This document shows positions 49,064-58,476 of a DNA stretch of 64,000 bases, piece by piece. The notes below the pieces were generated by a model. The model made no database searches. It had not been told where the DNA came from and was given only the letters and a program-made list of their open reading frames with translations. A program made the translations under genes and the position numbers. The stretch lies in the NCBI RefSeq assembly GCF_900070365.1, contig NZ_LN850107.1, positions 6,820,001 through 6,884,000 of the forward strand. Reading direction: 5' to 3'. This DNA is from Alloactinosynnema sp. L-07. Its GTDB lineage: Bacteria > Actinomycetota > Actinomycetes > Mycobacteriales > Pseudonocardiaceae. Position 1 is the stretch's first letter. Each line of letters begins with the position of its first letter.

Positions 49064-51127
49064 ATGACGCAGGTCGCCGCGCCCGCCGTCGACACGCACT
49101 GTCCGTACTGCGCCCTGCAGTGCGGCATGCGGCTGACCGGGGTGCGCGTCGAGCCTCGGGAGTTCCCGACCAACCGGGGCGGCCTGTGTCAGAAGGGCTG
49201 GACGGCCGGGTCGCTGCTGACCTCACCCGCGCGCCTGACCACCCCGCTCGTCCGCGTCGATGGTGAGCTGCGCCCCGCCCCCTGGGATGTCGCGCTCGAC
49301 CTGATCGCCGCCAAGCTCACCGCGCTGCGGAAGTCGCACGGGGCCGACTCGGTGGCGATCTTCGGCGGCGGCGGGCTGACCAACGAGAAGTCCTACCTGC
49401 TCGGCAAGTTCGCCAGGGTCGCCCTGGGCACCTCGCAGATCGACTACAACGGCCGGTTCTGCATGTCGTCGGCCGCCGCCGCGGGGATCCGGGCGTTCGG
49501 GCTGGACCGGGGGATGCCGTTCCCGGTCAGCGACCTGACCAGCGCTGACGCGGTGCTGCTCATCGGGGCCAACCCGGCCGAGACCATGCCGCCGTTCGTG
49601 CAGCACCTGACCAACGCGGGCCGCTCCGGCGGGTTGATCGTGGTCGACCCGCGCCGGACGCCGACCGCCGAGCAGGCCACGCTGCACCTGCAGCCCCGGC
49701 CCGGCACCGACCTGGCCTTGGCGCTGGGAATCCTGCACGCCGTGGTGGCCGACGGGCTCGCCCGCACCGACTACATCAACGCGCGCACCACCGGGTTCGA
49801 CGCCGCGTGGCGGATCGCCGCGGCGTGGTGGCCGGAGCGGGTCGAGCGGGTGACCGGCGTCGCCGCGGCCGACCAGCGTAAGGCAGCGGCCGTTCTGGCG
49901 GCCGCCGACAAGGCCTACATCCTCACCGCGCGCGGCACCGAGCAGCACGCGCGCGGTACCGACATGGTGGGCGCGTGGATCAACCTGGCGTTGGCTCTCG
50001 GCCTGCCAGGCAAGTCCGGTTCCGGCTACGGCTGTCTCACCGGCCAGGGCAACGGTCAGGGCGGTCGCGAGCACGGTCAGAAGGCCGACCAACTCCCCGG
50101 CTACCGCAAGATCGACGACCCGGCCGCGCGCGAGTACGTCGCGGGCGTGTGGGGTGTCGACCCGGACTCGCTGCCAGGTCCCGGCCGGTCGGCCTATGAA
50201 CTGCTCGACGCGCTCGGCACCGAGAACGGTCCGCGCGCGCTGATGGTGTTCGGCAGCAACGTGATCGTCTCCGCGCCGCGCGCGGGCCGGGTCGCCGAGC
50301 GACTGTCCGATTTGGACTTCCTGGTGGTCGCCGACTTCGTTCTCTCGGAGACCGCCGCGCAGGCCGATGTCGTCCTCCCGGTCACCCAGTGGGCCGAGGA
50401 AGACGGCACCATGACCAACCTCGAGGGCCGGGTCTTGCTGCGCACCAAGGCGCTCGACGCGCCCGACGGGGTGCGCAGCGACCTGGAGGTCCTCCACGGG
50501 CTGGCCGTCCGGCTGGGGCAGCCGGACGGCCGCTTCCCGGTCGACCCGGAGACGGTGTTCACCGAGCTGCGGCAGGCGTCCAAGGGTGGCGTGGCCGACT
50601 ACGCGGGTGTCACCTACGACCGCCTTCGCGCGGGGGAGGCCCTGCACTGGCCGGTTCCCGCCGAGGACCACCCCGGCACGCCCAGGGTGTTTCTCGACCG
50701 CTTCGCCCACCCTGACGGCCGGGCCCGCTTCGCCGCGGTCGACCACACCGGGCCCGCCGAGTCGCTCGACGACGACTTCCCGCTGCTGGCCACCACCGGC
50801 CGTGTCCTGCAGCACTACCAGTCCGGCGCGCAGACCCGGCTGGTCGAGGAGCTCCTGACCGCCGTGCCGGAGGTGTTCGTGGAGGTCCACCCCGACACCG
50901 CGGACCGCGCCGGCCTCACCGACGGCGGCATGGCCCGGGTCGTGTCGCGGCGCGGGGAGATGACCGCGCGCGTGCGGCACGTCTCGTCCATGCGTACGGA
51001 CACGGTGTTCCTGCCGTTCCACTTCGCGGGCGATCAGCGCGCGAACCTGCTCACCAATCCCGCACTCGATCCCACTAGCCGAATGCCTGAGTTCAAGGTG
51101 TGCGCCGTTCGACTGGAGGTCTCATGA
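49064..51127 (+). CDS. narB: Assimilatory nitrate reductase catalytic subunit (molybdopterin, 4Fe-4S)
   Basis: 687 residues. N-terminal 4Fe-4S ligands C13-x2-C16-x3-C20-x21-C42 (CPYCALQC ... LCQKGW), then the bis-MGD fold with GGGGLTNEKSYLLGKFAR, IDYNGRFCMSS (Cys as Mo ligand candidate), LIGANPAETMPP, VVDPRRTPTA, and LLATTGRVLQHYQSG in the C-terminal cofactor domain. It reduces nitrate to nitrite in the cytoplasm. SD CCGGAGG precedes the ATG. Stop overlaps the flavoprotein gene (ATGA). Called NasC or NasA in other genera. Confidence 0.93.
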   Translation: MTQVAAPAVDTHCPYCALQCGMRLTGVRVEPREFPTNRGGLCQKGWTAGSLLTSPARLTTPLVRVDGELRPAPWDVALDLIAAKLTALRKSHGADSVAIFGGGGLTNEKSYLLGKFARVALGTSQIDYNGRFCMSSAAAAGIRAFGLDRGMPFPVSDLTSADAVLLIGANPAETMPPFVQHLTNAGRSGGLIVVDPRRTPTAEQATLHLQPRPGTDLALALGILHAVVADGLARTDYINARTTGFDAAWRIAAAWWPERVERVTGVAAADQRKAAAVLAAADKAYILTARGTEQHARGTDMVGAWINLALALGLPGKSGSGYGCLTGQGNGQGGREHGQKADQLPGYRKIDDPAAREYVAGVWGVDPDSLPGPGRSAYELLDALGTENGPRALMVFGSNVIVSAPRAGRVAERLSDLDFLVVADFVLSETAAQADVVLPVTQWAEEDGTMTNLEGRVLLRTKALDAPDGVRSDLEVLHGLAVRLGQPDGRFPVDPETVFTELRQASKGGVADYAGVTYDRLRAGEALHWPVPAEDHPGTPRVFLDRFAHPDGRARFAAVDHTGPAESLDDDFPLLATTGRVLQHYQSGAQTRLVEELLTAVPEVFVEVHPDTADRAGLTDGGMARVVSRRGEMTARVRHVSSMRTDTVFLPFHFAGDQRANLLTNPALDPTSRMPEFKVCAVRLEVS

Positions 51128-52572
51128 CCGAGCTGCCCGCGCGACGAGTCGTGATCGTCGGATACGGAATGGCCGGTTCGCGACTGGCCGAGGAGATCCG
51201 GCGCCGCGACCGCGCCGGTGAGCGGGCCTCGGTCACCGTCATCGGCGCCGAGCCGCACCCCGCCTACAACCGGGTCCTGCTCTCGGCGGTGGTCGCCGGG
51301 ACGATGACGCCGGAGTCGGTTCGCCTGCACGACGCCGACTGGGCGAGTCAGAACGGCATCGACCTGCGGCTGGGCGTCACGGTCACCGCGATCGACCGCG
51401 CGGCGCGGACGATCAGCCTCAGCGACGGGTCCACTGTGGACTACGACGCGCTGGTGCTGGCCACCGGCAGCAAGGCCTGGGTCCCCCCGGCCGAAGGCCT
51501 GCAACTGGAAGACGGCTCCCTCGCACCCGGTGTCGCCACTTTCCGCGACCTCGACGACTGTGCCGCGATCCTCGGCCACGCCCGTCCCGGCGCCCCGGTG
51601 GTCGTCCTCGGCGGCGGCCTGCTCGGGCTGGAGGCCGCGCGCGGCCTGGCCGGACGCGGCAGCCTGGTCACCGTCGTGCACCCGGTCGGGCACCTGATGG
51701 AACGCCAGCTCGACCCGGCGGGCGGCGGCGTGCTCGCCAAGACCCTTGGCGCGCTGGGTATCGAGTTCCGGCTCGGCCGCTTCGCCGCCCGCTACGTCCC
51801 CGGTGACGGCCTCAAGCTCGACGATGGCAGCCACGTGCCCGCTGACCTCGTGGTCGTCTCCGCGGGTGTGCGCGCGGACACCGCGCTGGCCGAGTCGATC
51901 GGCCTGACCGTCGACCGGGGCGTGGTGGTAGATGATTCTTTGCGCACCAGCGACCACCGCATCCACGCGATCGGTGACTGCGCCGCGCATCCCGGCACCG
52001 TGTCCGGGCTCGTGCAGCCCGCGTGGGAGCAGGCCGAGGTGTTAGCCGACCTGCTGACCGGCGTCGACCCGGCCGCCCGCTACAAGGGCACCCCGGTCGT
52101 GACCCGGCTCAAGGCCAAGGGCGTCGACCTCGCCGCGCTGGGCGACGTGCACGCCGACATCGACGGCGACGCGGAGGTCCTCTGCCTGCAGGACCCCGTG
52201 CGCGGCCGATACGCCAAGCTCGTGATCCGCGACGACCGGGTGACCGGCGCCATCGTGCTCGGCGCCCCCGACGCGGCGGCCACCATCACCCAGCTCTACG
52301 ACGCGAAGACCCCCGCGCCGACCGACCGGCTCGGCTTGCTGCTGGGCCGCGCGCTGTCGTCGGGCGGCGCCGTGGCGCACTCGCCCGCTGATCTTCCGGC
52401 CGCGTCCGTGGTTTGCCGGTGCAACACAGTCACAAAGGGACAGTTGGTGAAAGCCTGGCGGGCCGGGGCCGCGACCGTTCCGGAGCTGGCCGCTGTGACC
52501 AGGGCGACCACCGGCTGCGGCGGCTGCACCGACGCGGTGTGCGGCATCGTCGACTGGCTGGCCCGCGCCTGA
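51124..52572 (+). CDS. NasB/NirB-like FAD oxidoreductase with C-terminal BFD-type [2Fe-2S] domain
   Basis: 482 residues. FAD-binding VVIVGYGMAGSRLAEE, LVLATGSKAWVP, second dinucleotide site VVVLGGGLLGLEAARGL, IGDCAAHPG, then VVCRCNTVTKGQLVKAW and TTGCGGCTDAVC, the four-Cys BFD-like cluster (about 430-475). It matches the electron-transfer subunit of NADH-dependent assimilatory nitrate reductase and the N-terminal half of NirB. Overlap with the reductase gene shows they act together. Confidence 0.88.
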   Translation: MTELPARRVVIVGYGMAGSRLAEEIRRRDRAGERASVTVIGAEPHPAYNRVLLSAVVAGTMTPESVRLHDADWASQNGIDLRLGVTVTAIDRAARTISLSDGSTVDYDALVLATGSKAWVPPAEGLQLEDGSLAPGVATFRDLDDCAAILGHARPGAPVVVLGGGLLGLEAARGLAGRGSLVTVVHPVGHLMERQLDPAGGGVLAKTLGALGIEFRLGRFAARYVPGDGLKLDDGSHVPADLVVVSAGVRADTALAESIGLTVDRGVVVDDSLRTSDHRIHAIGDCAAHPGTVSGLVQPAWEQAEVLADLLTGVDPAARYKGTPVVTRLKAKGVDLAALGDVHADIDGDAEVLCLQDPVRGRYAKLVIRDDRVTGAIVLGAPDAAATITQLYDAKTPAPTDRLGLLLGRALSSGGAVAHSPADLPAASVVCRCNTVTKGQLVKAWRAGAATVPELAAVTRATTGCGGCTDAVCGIVDWLARA

Positions 52573-52701
52573 GACCTGAGCACCTCACAACCTCGTCCGC
52601 GTTCGCGTGCGGACAAAGTGCTTTCCGTGTCATCGCGGGGCACGCGCCTGAAATCCCCGATTCGTAGCGTCTGCGCAACAGCAGTACGAGGAGGACAACC
52701 C

Positions 52702-54249
52702 ATGACGCTGGCAGCCGAGTCCCCGCCCACGACCGAGTCGAAGTCCGCGCCGCGCAAGGGCCGCTGGATCGACGACTGGGAGCCCGAGAACGAGGAGTTC
52801 TGGGAGAAGACGGGCAAGCCGATCGCCCGCCGGAACCTGACTTTCTCCATCTTCGCCGAGCACCTCGGCTTCTCGGTCTGGGTGCTGTGGTCGGTTGTCG
52901 TGCTCAACCTGTCGAACGCGGGCTTCGGCGGCGGCACCCCGTTCGCGCCGAGTGAGCTGTTCTGGCTGACCGCCCTGCCCAACCTCGTCGGCGCCACGCT
53001 GCGCATCCCTTACACCTTCGCCGTGCCGAAGTTCGGCGGTCGCGTGTGGACGGCCATCAGCGCGGCGCTGCTGCTGATCCCCACCACGGCGCTGGCCGCG
53101 ATGGTCCACTTCGACTTCGTCCGCAACCAGTCGCACGACACGCAGTTCACGATCATGCTGATCGTCGCCGCGCTCGCGGGCGTCGGCGGCGGCAACTTCT
53201 CCTCGTCGATGGCGAACATCTCGTTCTTCTACCCGGAGAAGCGCAAGGGCCTCGCCCTGGGCCTCAACGCCGCGGGCGGCAACCTCGGTGTCGCGGTCGT
53301 GCAGCTGCTCACCCCGCTGGTCGTCATCGTCGGTGTCCCGTTCGCCATCGCCAAGAACCCGGTCCACCCGGTGCACCTGGCCTACGCGGGTCTGATGTGG
53401 ATGCCGTTCATCATCGCCGCTGTCGTGTGCGCGTGGTTCTTCATGGACAGCCTGAGCATGGCCAAAGCCGACACCAAGTCCTACGCCACCTGCCTCAAGC
53501 AGTCCCAGACCTGGGTCATGTCGATCCTCTACATCGGCACGTTCGGCTCGTTCATCGGCTTCTCGTTCGCCCTGCCGCTGGTCATCAAGCTCACCTTCCC
53601 CGAGTTCCTGGCCCAGAACCCCTTCATCGGCACCTACCTGGCCGGTCTCGGCTTTCTCGGCGCGCTGATCGGCTCGGTCACCCGCCCGTTCGGCGGCTGG
53701 CTGTCCGACCGCATGGGCGGGGCGAGGGTGACCCTGTGGGTGTTCATCGCCATGGCGGGCTTCACGATGCTGGCCGTGTACGGGGTCAACCAGCGCAGCT
53801 TCCCGCTGTTCTTCGGCTCCTACATGGTGATCTTCGCCCTTTCCGGCGCGGGCAACGGCTCCACCTACCGGATGATCCCGGTCATCTTCGGCGCCCTTGG
53901 CCGCAAGGAGGTCGCGGAGAAGGGTGGGGACTCGGCCGCGACGTTGCTGAGCTTCAAGCGCCAGGCCGCGGCCGTCATCGGCATCGCGGGCGCCATCGGC
54001 GCCTTCGGCGGGTTCCTGATCCAGCAGATCTTCCGGCTGGCCAGCGTCCCGGTGAGCGCCGCTGTGACCAGTGCGAAGACGGTGGAGGCCAAGGCCGCCG
54101 CCGCCGCTGCCAACGCCGACTGGTCGACCTCGGCGCTGGGCATCTTCATCGGTGCCTACGTGGTGTTCGCGGTGATGACCTGGTTCTTCTACCTGCGCAA
54201 GACCACTGAGGCCGCGCGCGTCCCGAGCTTCGCTTACGCGGGCGTCTAG
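52702..54249 (+). CDS. narK: NarK-type nitrate/nitrite transporter (MFS)
   Basis: 515 residues, about 12 membrane helices. Nitrate-signature-like segments: AALAGVGGGNFSSSMANISFFYPEKRKG and FALSGAGNGSTYRMIPVIF, both characteristic of NarK/NasA. The N-terminal 40 residues (WIDDWEPENEEFWEKTGK) are soluble, as in other actinobacterial NarK. It brings nitrate in or expels nitrite. ATG at 52702 after GAGGAGG. A terminator follows, separating it from nirB. The 52573-52701 leader has one small hairpin (GTCCGC/GCGGAC at 52595-52614). Confidence 0.93.
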   Translation: MTLAAESPPTTESKSAPRKGRWIDDWEPENEEFWEKTGKPIARRNLTFSIFAEHLGFSVWVLWSVVVLNLSNAGFGGGTPFAPSELFWLTALPNLVGATLRIPYTFAVPKFGGRVWTAISAALLLIPTTALAAMVHFDFVRNQSHDTQFTIMLIVAALAGVGGGNFSSSMANISFFYPEKRKGLALGLNAAGGNLGVAVVQLLTPLVVIVGVPFAIAKNPVHPVHLAYAGLMWMPFIIAAVVCAWFFMDSLSMAKADTKSYATCLKQSQTWVMSILYIGTFGSFIGFSFALPLVIKLTFPEFLAQNPFIGTYLAGLGFLGALIGSVTRPFGGWLSDRMGGARVTLWVFIAMAGFTMLAVYGVNQRSFPLFFGSYMVIFALSGAGNGSTYRMIPVIFGALGRKEVAEKGGDSAATLLSFKRQAAAVIGIAGAIGAFGGFLIQQIFRLASVPVSAAVTSAKTVEAKAAAAAANADWSTSALGIFIGAYVVFAVMTWFFYLRKTTEAARVPSFAYAGV

Positions 54250-54265
54250 TAAGCCCACTCACCTC

Positions 54266-54300
54266 GGGGTGGTCCGCACAACGTGCGGGCCACCCCTTTT
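54266..54300 (+). terminator. Rho-independent terminator after narK
   Basis: Arms 54266-54279 and 54283-54296 pair over 14 bp with a single T:G wobble around a 3-base loop, followed by TTTT. It begins 16 bases after the narK stop. Confidence 0.9.
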
Positions 54301-54353
54301 CGTTGTGGCGGTGCTCACTCGCACCTGGTTCTGACCTGCGGCGGGAGGGATAC

Positions 54354-54391
54354 GTAACCAGGGCGAAACAAGGGAGAAGTCGGGTCGACAC
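54354..54391 (+). promoter_or_regulatory. GlnR box upstream of nirB
   Basis: GTAAC (54354-54358), 6 bases, GAAAC (54365-54369): a perfect gTnAC-N6-GaAAC GlnR box as known from Streptomyces and mycobacteria. Two weaker 5-mers continue the 11-bp rhythm (GAAGT 54376-54380, GACAC 54387-54391). It lies 72-87 bases before the nirB ATG. Confidence 0.8.
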
Positions 54392-54440
54392 GGTGAGAAC
54401 GCACGCTTACGGAAGCATCAAATCCACGGGAGGCACCAGT

Positions 54441-56972
54441 ATGGCGCGGACACTCGTCGTCGTCGGCAACGGAATGGTGGGGCACCGCCTGGTCCAGGCG
54501 CTGCGCGACCGTGACGTGGACAACGGCTGGCGGGTCGTGGTCCTGGCCGAGGAGGCCCGCCCGGCCTACGACCGGGTCGCCCTGACGTCCTATGTGGACA
54601 GCTGGGACCCGATGGCGCTGCAGCTCGACGGCGCCGAGTTCGCCGACGACGACGCGGTCGAACTGGTGCTGGGCGACGCCGTGTTGACCATCGACCGCGC
54701 GGCCCGCAAGGTGACGACCGCCTCCGGCCGCGTCCAGGGCTACGACGCCCTGGTCCTGGCGACCGGTTCGGCCCCGTTCGTCCCTCCCGTTCCCGGCCGC
54801 GACCTGCCCGGCTGCCACGTCTACCGGACCATCGACGACCTCGACGCGATCAAGGCCTCCGCCGAGCGCGCGGGCAAGGGCATCGGCCGCGGCGCCGCGA
54901 TGGTCGTCGGCGGCGGCCTGCTCGGTCTGGAGGCCGCGAAGGCGCTGCGCGACATGGGGTTGTCGCCGCACGTGGTCGAACTCGGCCCGCGCCTGATGCC
55001 GCTGCAGGTCGACGAGGGCGGCGGCGCGCTGCTCAAGCGGCTCATCGAGGGCCTGGACGTCACCGTGCACGCGGGCGCGTCGACCTCCTCGATCGAGGAG
55101 GACCGCGGCAGGCTGCTCGCCAAGCTGTCCAACGGAGTCGAGCTGGACCTCGACCTCGTCGTGTTCTCCGCCGGTATCCGCCCGCGCGACCAGCTCGCCC
55201 GCGAGTCCGGCCTGGCGGTCGGCGAGCGCGGCGGCATCATGGTCGACGCGGGGTGCCGCACCACCGATCCTGACATCTACGCCATCGGCGAGTGCGCCAA
55301 CCTCGACGGCATGGTCTACGGCCTCGTCGCCCCCGGATACTCGATGGCCGAGATCGTCGCCGATCGAATTCTTGGTGGCACGGCGAGCTTCCCTGGCGCC
55401 GACATGTCGACCAAGCTCAAGCTCATGGGCGTCGATGTGGCGAGCTTCGGCGACGCGCACGCGGCCACCGAAGGCGCTCTTGAGGTCGTGTTCAACGACG
55501 CGGTCAAGGGCTCCTACAAGAAGCTTGTCATCTCCGACGACGCGAAGACCCTGCTCGGCGGCGTCCTGGTCGGCGACGCGGGCGACTACGCCATGCTGCG
55601 GCCGATGGTCGGCCGCGCTCTGCCCGGCGACCCCGGTTCGATCCTGGCGCCCTCGGGCGGCGGTGGGGGCGTGGGTATCGACGCGCTGCCCGACGAGGCG
55701 CAGGTGTGTTCCTGCAACGCGGTCAGCAAGGGCGACATCAAGCACGCCATCCTCGCGGGCGGCTGCCAGGACGTGCCGTCGATCAAGTCGTGCACCAAGG
55801 CGGGCACGTCCTGCGGCTCGTGCGTGCCGATGCTCAAGCAGCTGCTGGGCTCCTGCGGTGTCGAGCAGTCCAAGGCGCTGTGTGAGCACTTCGCCCAGTC
55901 GCGGGCCGAGCTGTTCGAGATCGTCCGGATCACCGGGATCGCCACGTTCAGCGACCTGGTCGCCAAGCACGGCGCAGGCCGCGGCTGCGACATCTGCAAG
56001 CCCGCCGTCGCGTCGATCCTGGCATCGCTGGGCAGCACGCACATCCTGGCGGGCGAGCAGGTCACGTTGCAGGACACCAATGACAAGTACCTGGCCAACA
56101 TGCAGCGCAACGGCACGTACTCGGTGGTGCCGCGCATCCCCGGCGGCGAGATCACCCCGGAGAAGCTGATGGTGATCGCCCAGGTCGCCCAGGACTACGG
56201 GCTCTACACCAAGATCACCGGCGGGCAGCGCATCGACCTGTTCGGCGCCACCGTCGACCAGCTCCCGGAGATCTGGAAGCGGCTGGTGGACGCCGGGTTC
56301 GAGTCCGGCCACGCCTACGGAAAGGCGCTGCGCACGGTGAAGTCCTGTGTGGGCTCCACGTGGTGCCGCTACGGCGTGCAGGACTCCGTTGGCCTGGCCA
56401 TCGAACTGGAGCTGCGCTACCGCGGGCTGCGCGCCCCGCACAAGCTCAAGTCCGCGGTGTCCGGCTGCGCCCGCGAGTGCGCCGAGGCCCGGAGCAAGGA
56501 CTTCGGCGTCATCGCCACCGAGAACGGCTGGAACCTCTACGTCGGCGGCAACGGCGGGATGATGCCCCGGCACGCGGACCTACTGGTGTCCGAAGTGGAC
56601 AAAGAGACCCTACTCAAGGTCATTGACCGGTTCCTGATGTTCTACATCCGCACGGCCGACCGCCTGCAGCGCACCTCCACCTGGCTCGACGGGCTCGAAG
56701 GCGGGCTCGACCACCTGCGCGACGTCGTCGTCGACGACAGCTTGGGGCTGTGCGCCGAACTGGAGGCGCAGATGGCCCAGCACGTCAAGGGATACGCCGA
56801 CGAGTGGGCGGGCGTGCTCGCCGACCCGGAGAAGCTGGCCCGGTTCAGCTCGTTCGTCAACGCGCCCGGCACGCCGGACCCGACGATCACCTTCCGCGAG
56901 GAACGTGGTCAGAAGGTTCCCGGCGAGAAGGTCCCTGTTCTACTCGGTATCCCGGAGGTGAGTGTCCGATGA
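54441..56972 (+). CDS. nirB: Assimilatory nitrite reductase large subunit NirB
   Basis: 843 residues, normal NirB length. FAD/NAD(P)H half: VVVGNGMVGHRLVQAL, LVLATGSAPFVP, MVVGGGLLGLEAAKAL. BFD-type Fe-S region from about 422 (CSCNAVSKGD ... CGSC) and a second CDICKP near 515. C-terminal siroheme/4Fe-4S half with SCVGSTWCRYG (about 634) and SGCARECAEA (about 673), the C-x5-C...C-x3-C ligands. It reduces nitrite to ammonium with NADH. GGGAGG precedes ATG 54441. Under GlnR control by its box. Overlaps nirD (ATGA). Confidence 0.96.
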   Translation: MARTLVVVGNGMVGHRLVQALRDRDVDNGWRVVVLAEEARPAYDRVALTSYVDSWDPMALQLDGAEFADDDAVELVLGDAVLTIDRAARKVTTASGRVQGYDALVLATGSAPFVPPVPGRDLPGCHVYRTIDDLDAIKASAERAGKGIGRGAAMVVGGGLLGLEAAKALRDMGLSPHVVELGPRLMPLQVDEGGGALLKRLIEGLDVTVHAGASTSSIEEDRGRLLAKLSNGVELDLDLVVFSAGIRPRDQLARESGLAVGERGGIMVDAGCRTTDPDIYAIGECANLDGMVYGLVAPGYSMAEIVADRILGGTASFPGADMSTKLKLMGVDVASFGDAHAATEGALEVVFNDAVKGSYKKLVISDDAKTLLGGVLVGDAGDYAMLRPMVGRALPGDPGSILAPSGGGGGVGIDALPDEAQVCSCNAVSKGDIKHAILAGGCQDVPSIKSCTKAGTSCGSCVPMLKQLLGSCGVEQSKALCEHFAQSRAELFEIVRITGIATFSDLVAKHGAGRGCDICKPAVASILASLGSTHILAGEQVTLQDTNDKYLANMQRNGTYSVVPRIPGGEITPEKLMVIAQVAQDYGLYTKITGGQRIDLFGATVDQLPEIWKRLVDAGFESGHAYGKALRTVKSCVGSTWCRYGVQDSVGLAIELELRYRGLRAPHKLKSAVSGCARECAEARSKDFGVIATENGWNLYVGGNGGMMPRHADLLVSEVDKETLLKVIDRFLMFYIRTADRLQRTSTWLDGLEGGLDHLRDVVVDDSLGLCAELEAQMAQHVKGYADEWAGVLADPEKLARFSSFVNAPGTPDPTITFREERGQKVPGEKVPVLLGIPEVSVR

Positions 56973-57322
56973 CCGCGGAAGCTGTGTTGACCACCGAGGC
57001 GTGGGTCGAGGTCTGCGCCGTCGACGTGCTCGGCCGCGAACAGGGGGTGGCGGTCCTGCTGCCCGACGGCACCCAGGTCGCGGTGTTCCGCACCCACGAC
57101 GACGCGCTGTACGCGGTCTCCAACGTGGACCCGTTCAGCGGCGCGGCGGTGCTCTCGCGCGGTATCGTCGGTGACCTCGGCGGCGTGCCCGTCGTGGCGT
57201 CCCCGATGCACAAGCAGCATTTCGACCTGCGCAGCGGGGCCTGCCTGGAAGACGCCGACGTGTCAGTCCCCACATACCCGGTGTGCGTCCTGGATGCCAC
57301 CATCCTGTTGGGGCGGCTATGA
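56969..57322 (+). CDS. nirD: Nitrite reductase small subunit NirD
   Basis: 117 residues of the Rieske-like NirD family: WVEVCAVDVLGREQGVAVLL, ALYAVSNVDPFSGAAVLSRGIVG, VVASPMHKQHFDLRSGACL. The Rieske Cys/His ligands are absent, as usual for NirD, so no cluster is expected. It stabilises NirB. Coupled by overlaps on both sides. Confidence 0.95.
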   Translation: MTAEAVLTTEAWVEVCAVDVLGREQGVAVLLPDGTQVAVFRTHDDALYAVSNVDPFSGAAVLSRGIVGDLGGVPVVASPMHKQHFDLRSGACLEDADVSVPTYPVCVLDATILLGRL

Positions 57323-58476
57323 CCATGCTCCTGGAGGTGCCCGAGGTGATCGACACCCCGATAGCCCCGCTCGCGGGCTACACCATCGGTGTCACCGCCG
57401 CGCGCCGCGCGGACGAGTTGGGCGCCCTGATGGAGCGACGCGGCGCCACCGTGCTGCACGGCGCCGCCATCCGGATCATCCCGCTGGCCGACGACAGCGA
57501 CCTGCTCGCCGCCACCACCAGCCTGCTCGACGGCCCGGTCGACGTGGCGGTGGCCACCACCGGCATCGGCTTCCGCGGCTGGATCGAGGCCGCCGACGGC
57601 TGGGGCCTCGGTCCGCAGCTGCTCGCGGTGCTCAAGACGTCGGCCGTGCTCGCGCGCGGGCCCAAGGCCAAGGGCGCCGTGCGCGCGGCGGGCCTGGTCG
57701 AGACCTGGTCGCCGGAGTCGGAGGCCAGCGCCGAACTGCTCGACTACCTGCTGGCCGAGGGCGTCGAGGGCAAGCGCATCGCCGTCCAGCTGCACGGTGA
57801 ACCTCTGCGCGAGTTCGTCGAGGCGCTGCGTTCGGCGGGCGCCGAGGTCGTCGAGATCCCGGTCTACCGCTGGACCGGCCCAGCCGACGTCGCCCCGCTG
57901 GAACGCCTGATCGACGCGGTCCTCGCGGGCCAGGTCGACGCGCTGACCTTCACCAGCGCCCCGGCGGCGGCCAGCGTCCTGGATACCGCCGATCGCCAGG
58001 GCAGGCTCGACGCCCTGCTCGAAGCCCTGCGCACCCGGGTGCTGGTGGTGGGCGTCGGCACGATCACCGCGGGTCCGCTGATCCAGGCCGGTGTGCCGGT
58101 GGTGTGCCCGGACCGGGCCCGCATCGGCGCGCTGGTCCGCGAACTGGCTGTCGCCCTGCCCGAGCGGGCCGTCCGGCTGCCGATCGAGGGCCGCGAACTG
58201 GAACTGCGCGGCCAGGCCGTGGTGTTCAACGGGGAGCTGCGGCCCATCCCGCCCGCGCCGATGGCCCTGCTCCGGGCGCTGGCCGCGACGCCCGGCCGAG
58301 TCCTGTCCCGGCCCGCCTTGGCCGGTGTGTTGCGCAAGCACTCCGGCCGCGAGACCGGGGTCGACGAACACGCGGTGGAGACGGCGGTCGGCAGGCTGCG
58401 CGCGGCGCTCGGTGAGCCGTCGCTGGTCCAGACCGTGGTGAAGCGCGGCTACCGACTGGCGGTCGCGCTGACGTGA
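57319..58476 (+). CDS. nnaR: HemD-like uroporphyrinogen-III synthase domain fused to winged-helix DNA-binding domain (NnaR type)
   Basis: 385 residues. An N-terminal HemD fold (about 15-275: YTIGVTAARRADELGALMERRG, VDVAVATTGIGFRGW, TFTSAPAA, VGVGTITAGPL) is joined to an OmpR-type winged helix (about 290-385: PAPMALLRALAATPGRVLSRPALAGVLR, VDEHAVETAVGRLRAALG, VVKRGYRL). The same fusion beside nirBD in mycobacteria and Streptomyces is NnaR, a co-activator of nitrate assimilation with GlnR. Enzyme activity is doubtful. Overlaps nirD and cbiX. Confidence 0.88.
   Translation: MTMLLEVPEVIDTPIAPLAGYTIGVTAARRADELGALMERRGATVLHGAAIRIIPLADDSDLLAATTSLLDGPVDVAVATTGIGFRGWIEAADGWGLGPQLLAVLKTSAVLARGPKAKGAVRAAGLVETWSPESEASAELLDYLLAEGVEGKRIAVQLHGEPLREFVEALRSAGAEVVEIPVYRWTGPADVAPLERLIDAVLAGQVDALTFTSAPAAASVLDTADRQGRLDALLEALRTRVLVVGVGTITAGPLIQAGVPVVCPDRARIGALVRELAVALPERAVRLPIEGRELELRGQAVVFNGELRPIPPAPMALLRALAATPGRVLSRPALAGVLRKHSGRETGVDEHAVETAVGRLRAALGEPSLVQTVVKRGYRLAVALT

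Noticed and set aside
54315..56573. 752-codon minus-strand frame opposite nirB
   Set aside because: Antisense shadow; nirB has all its motifs on the plus strand.
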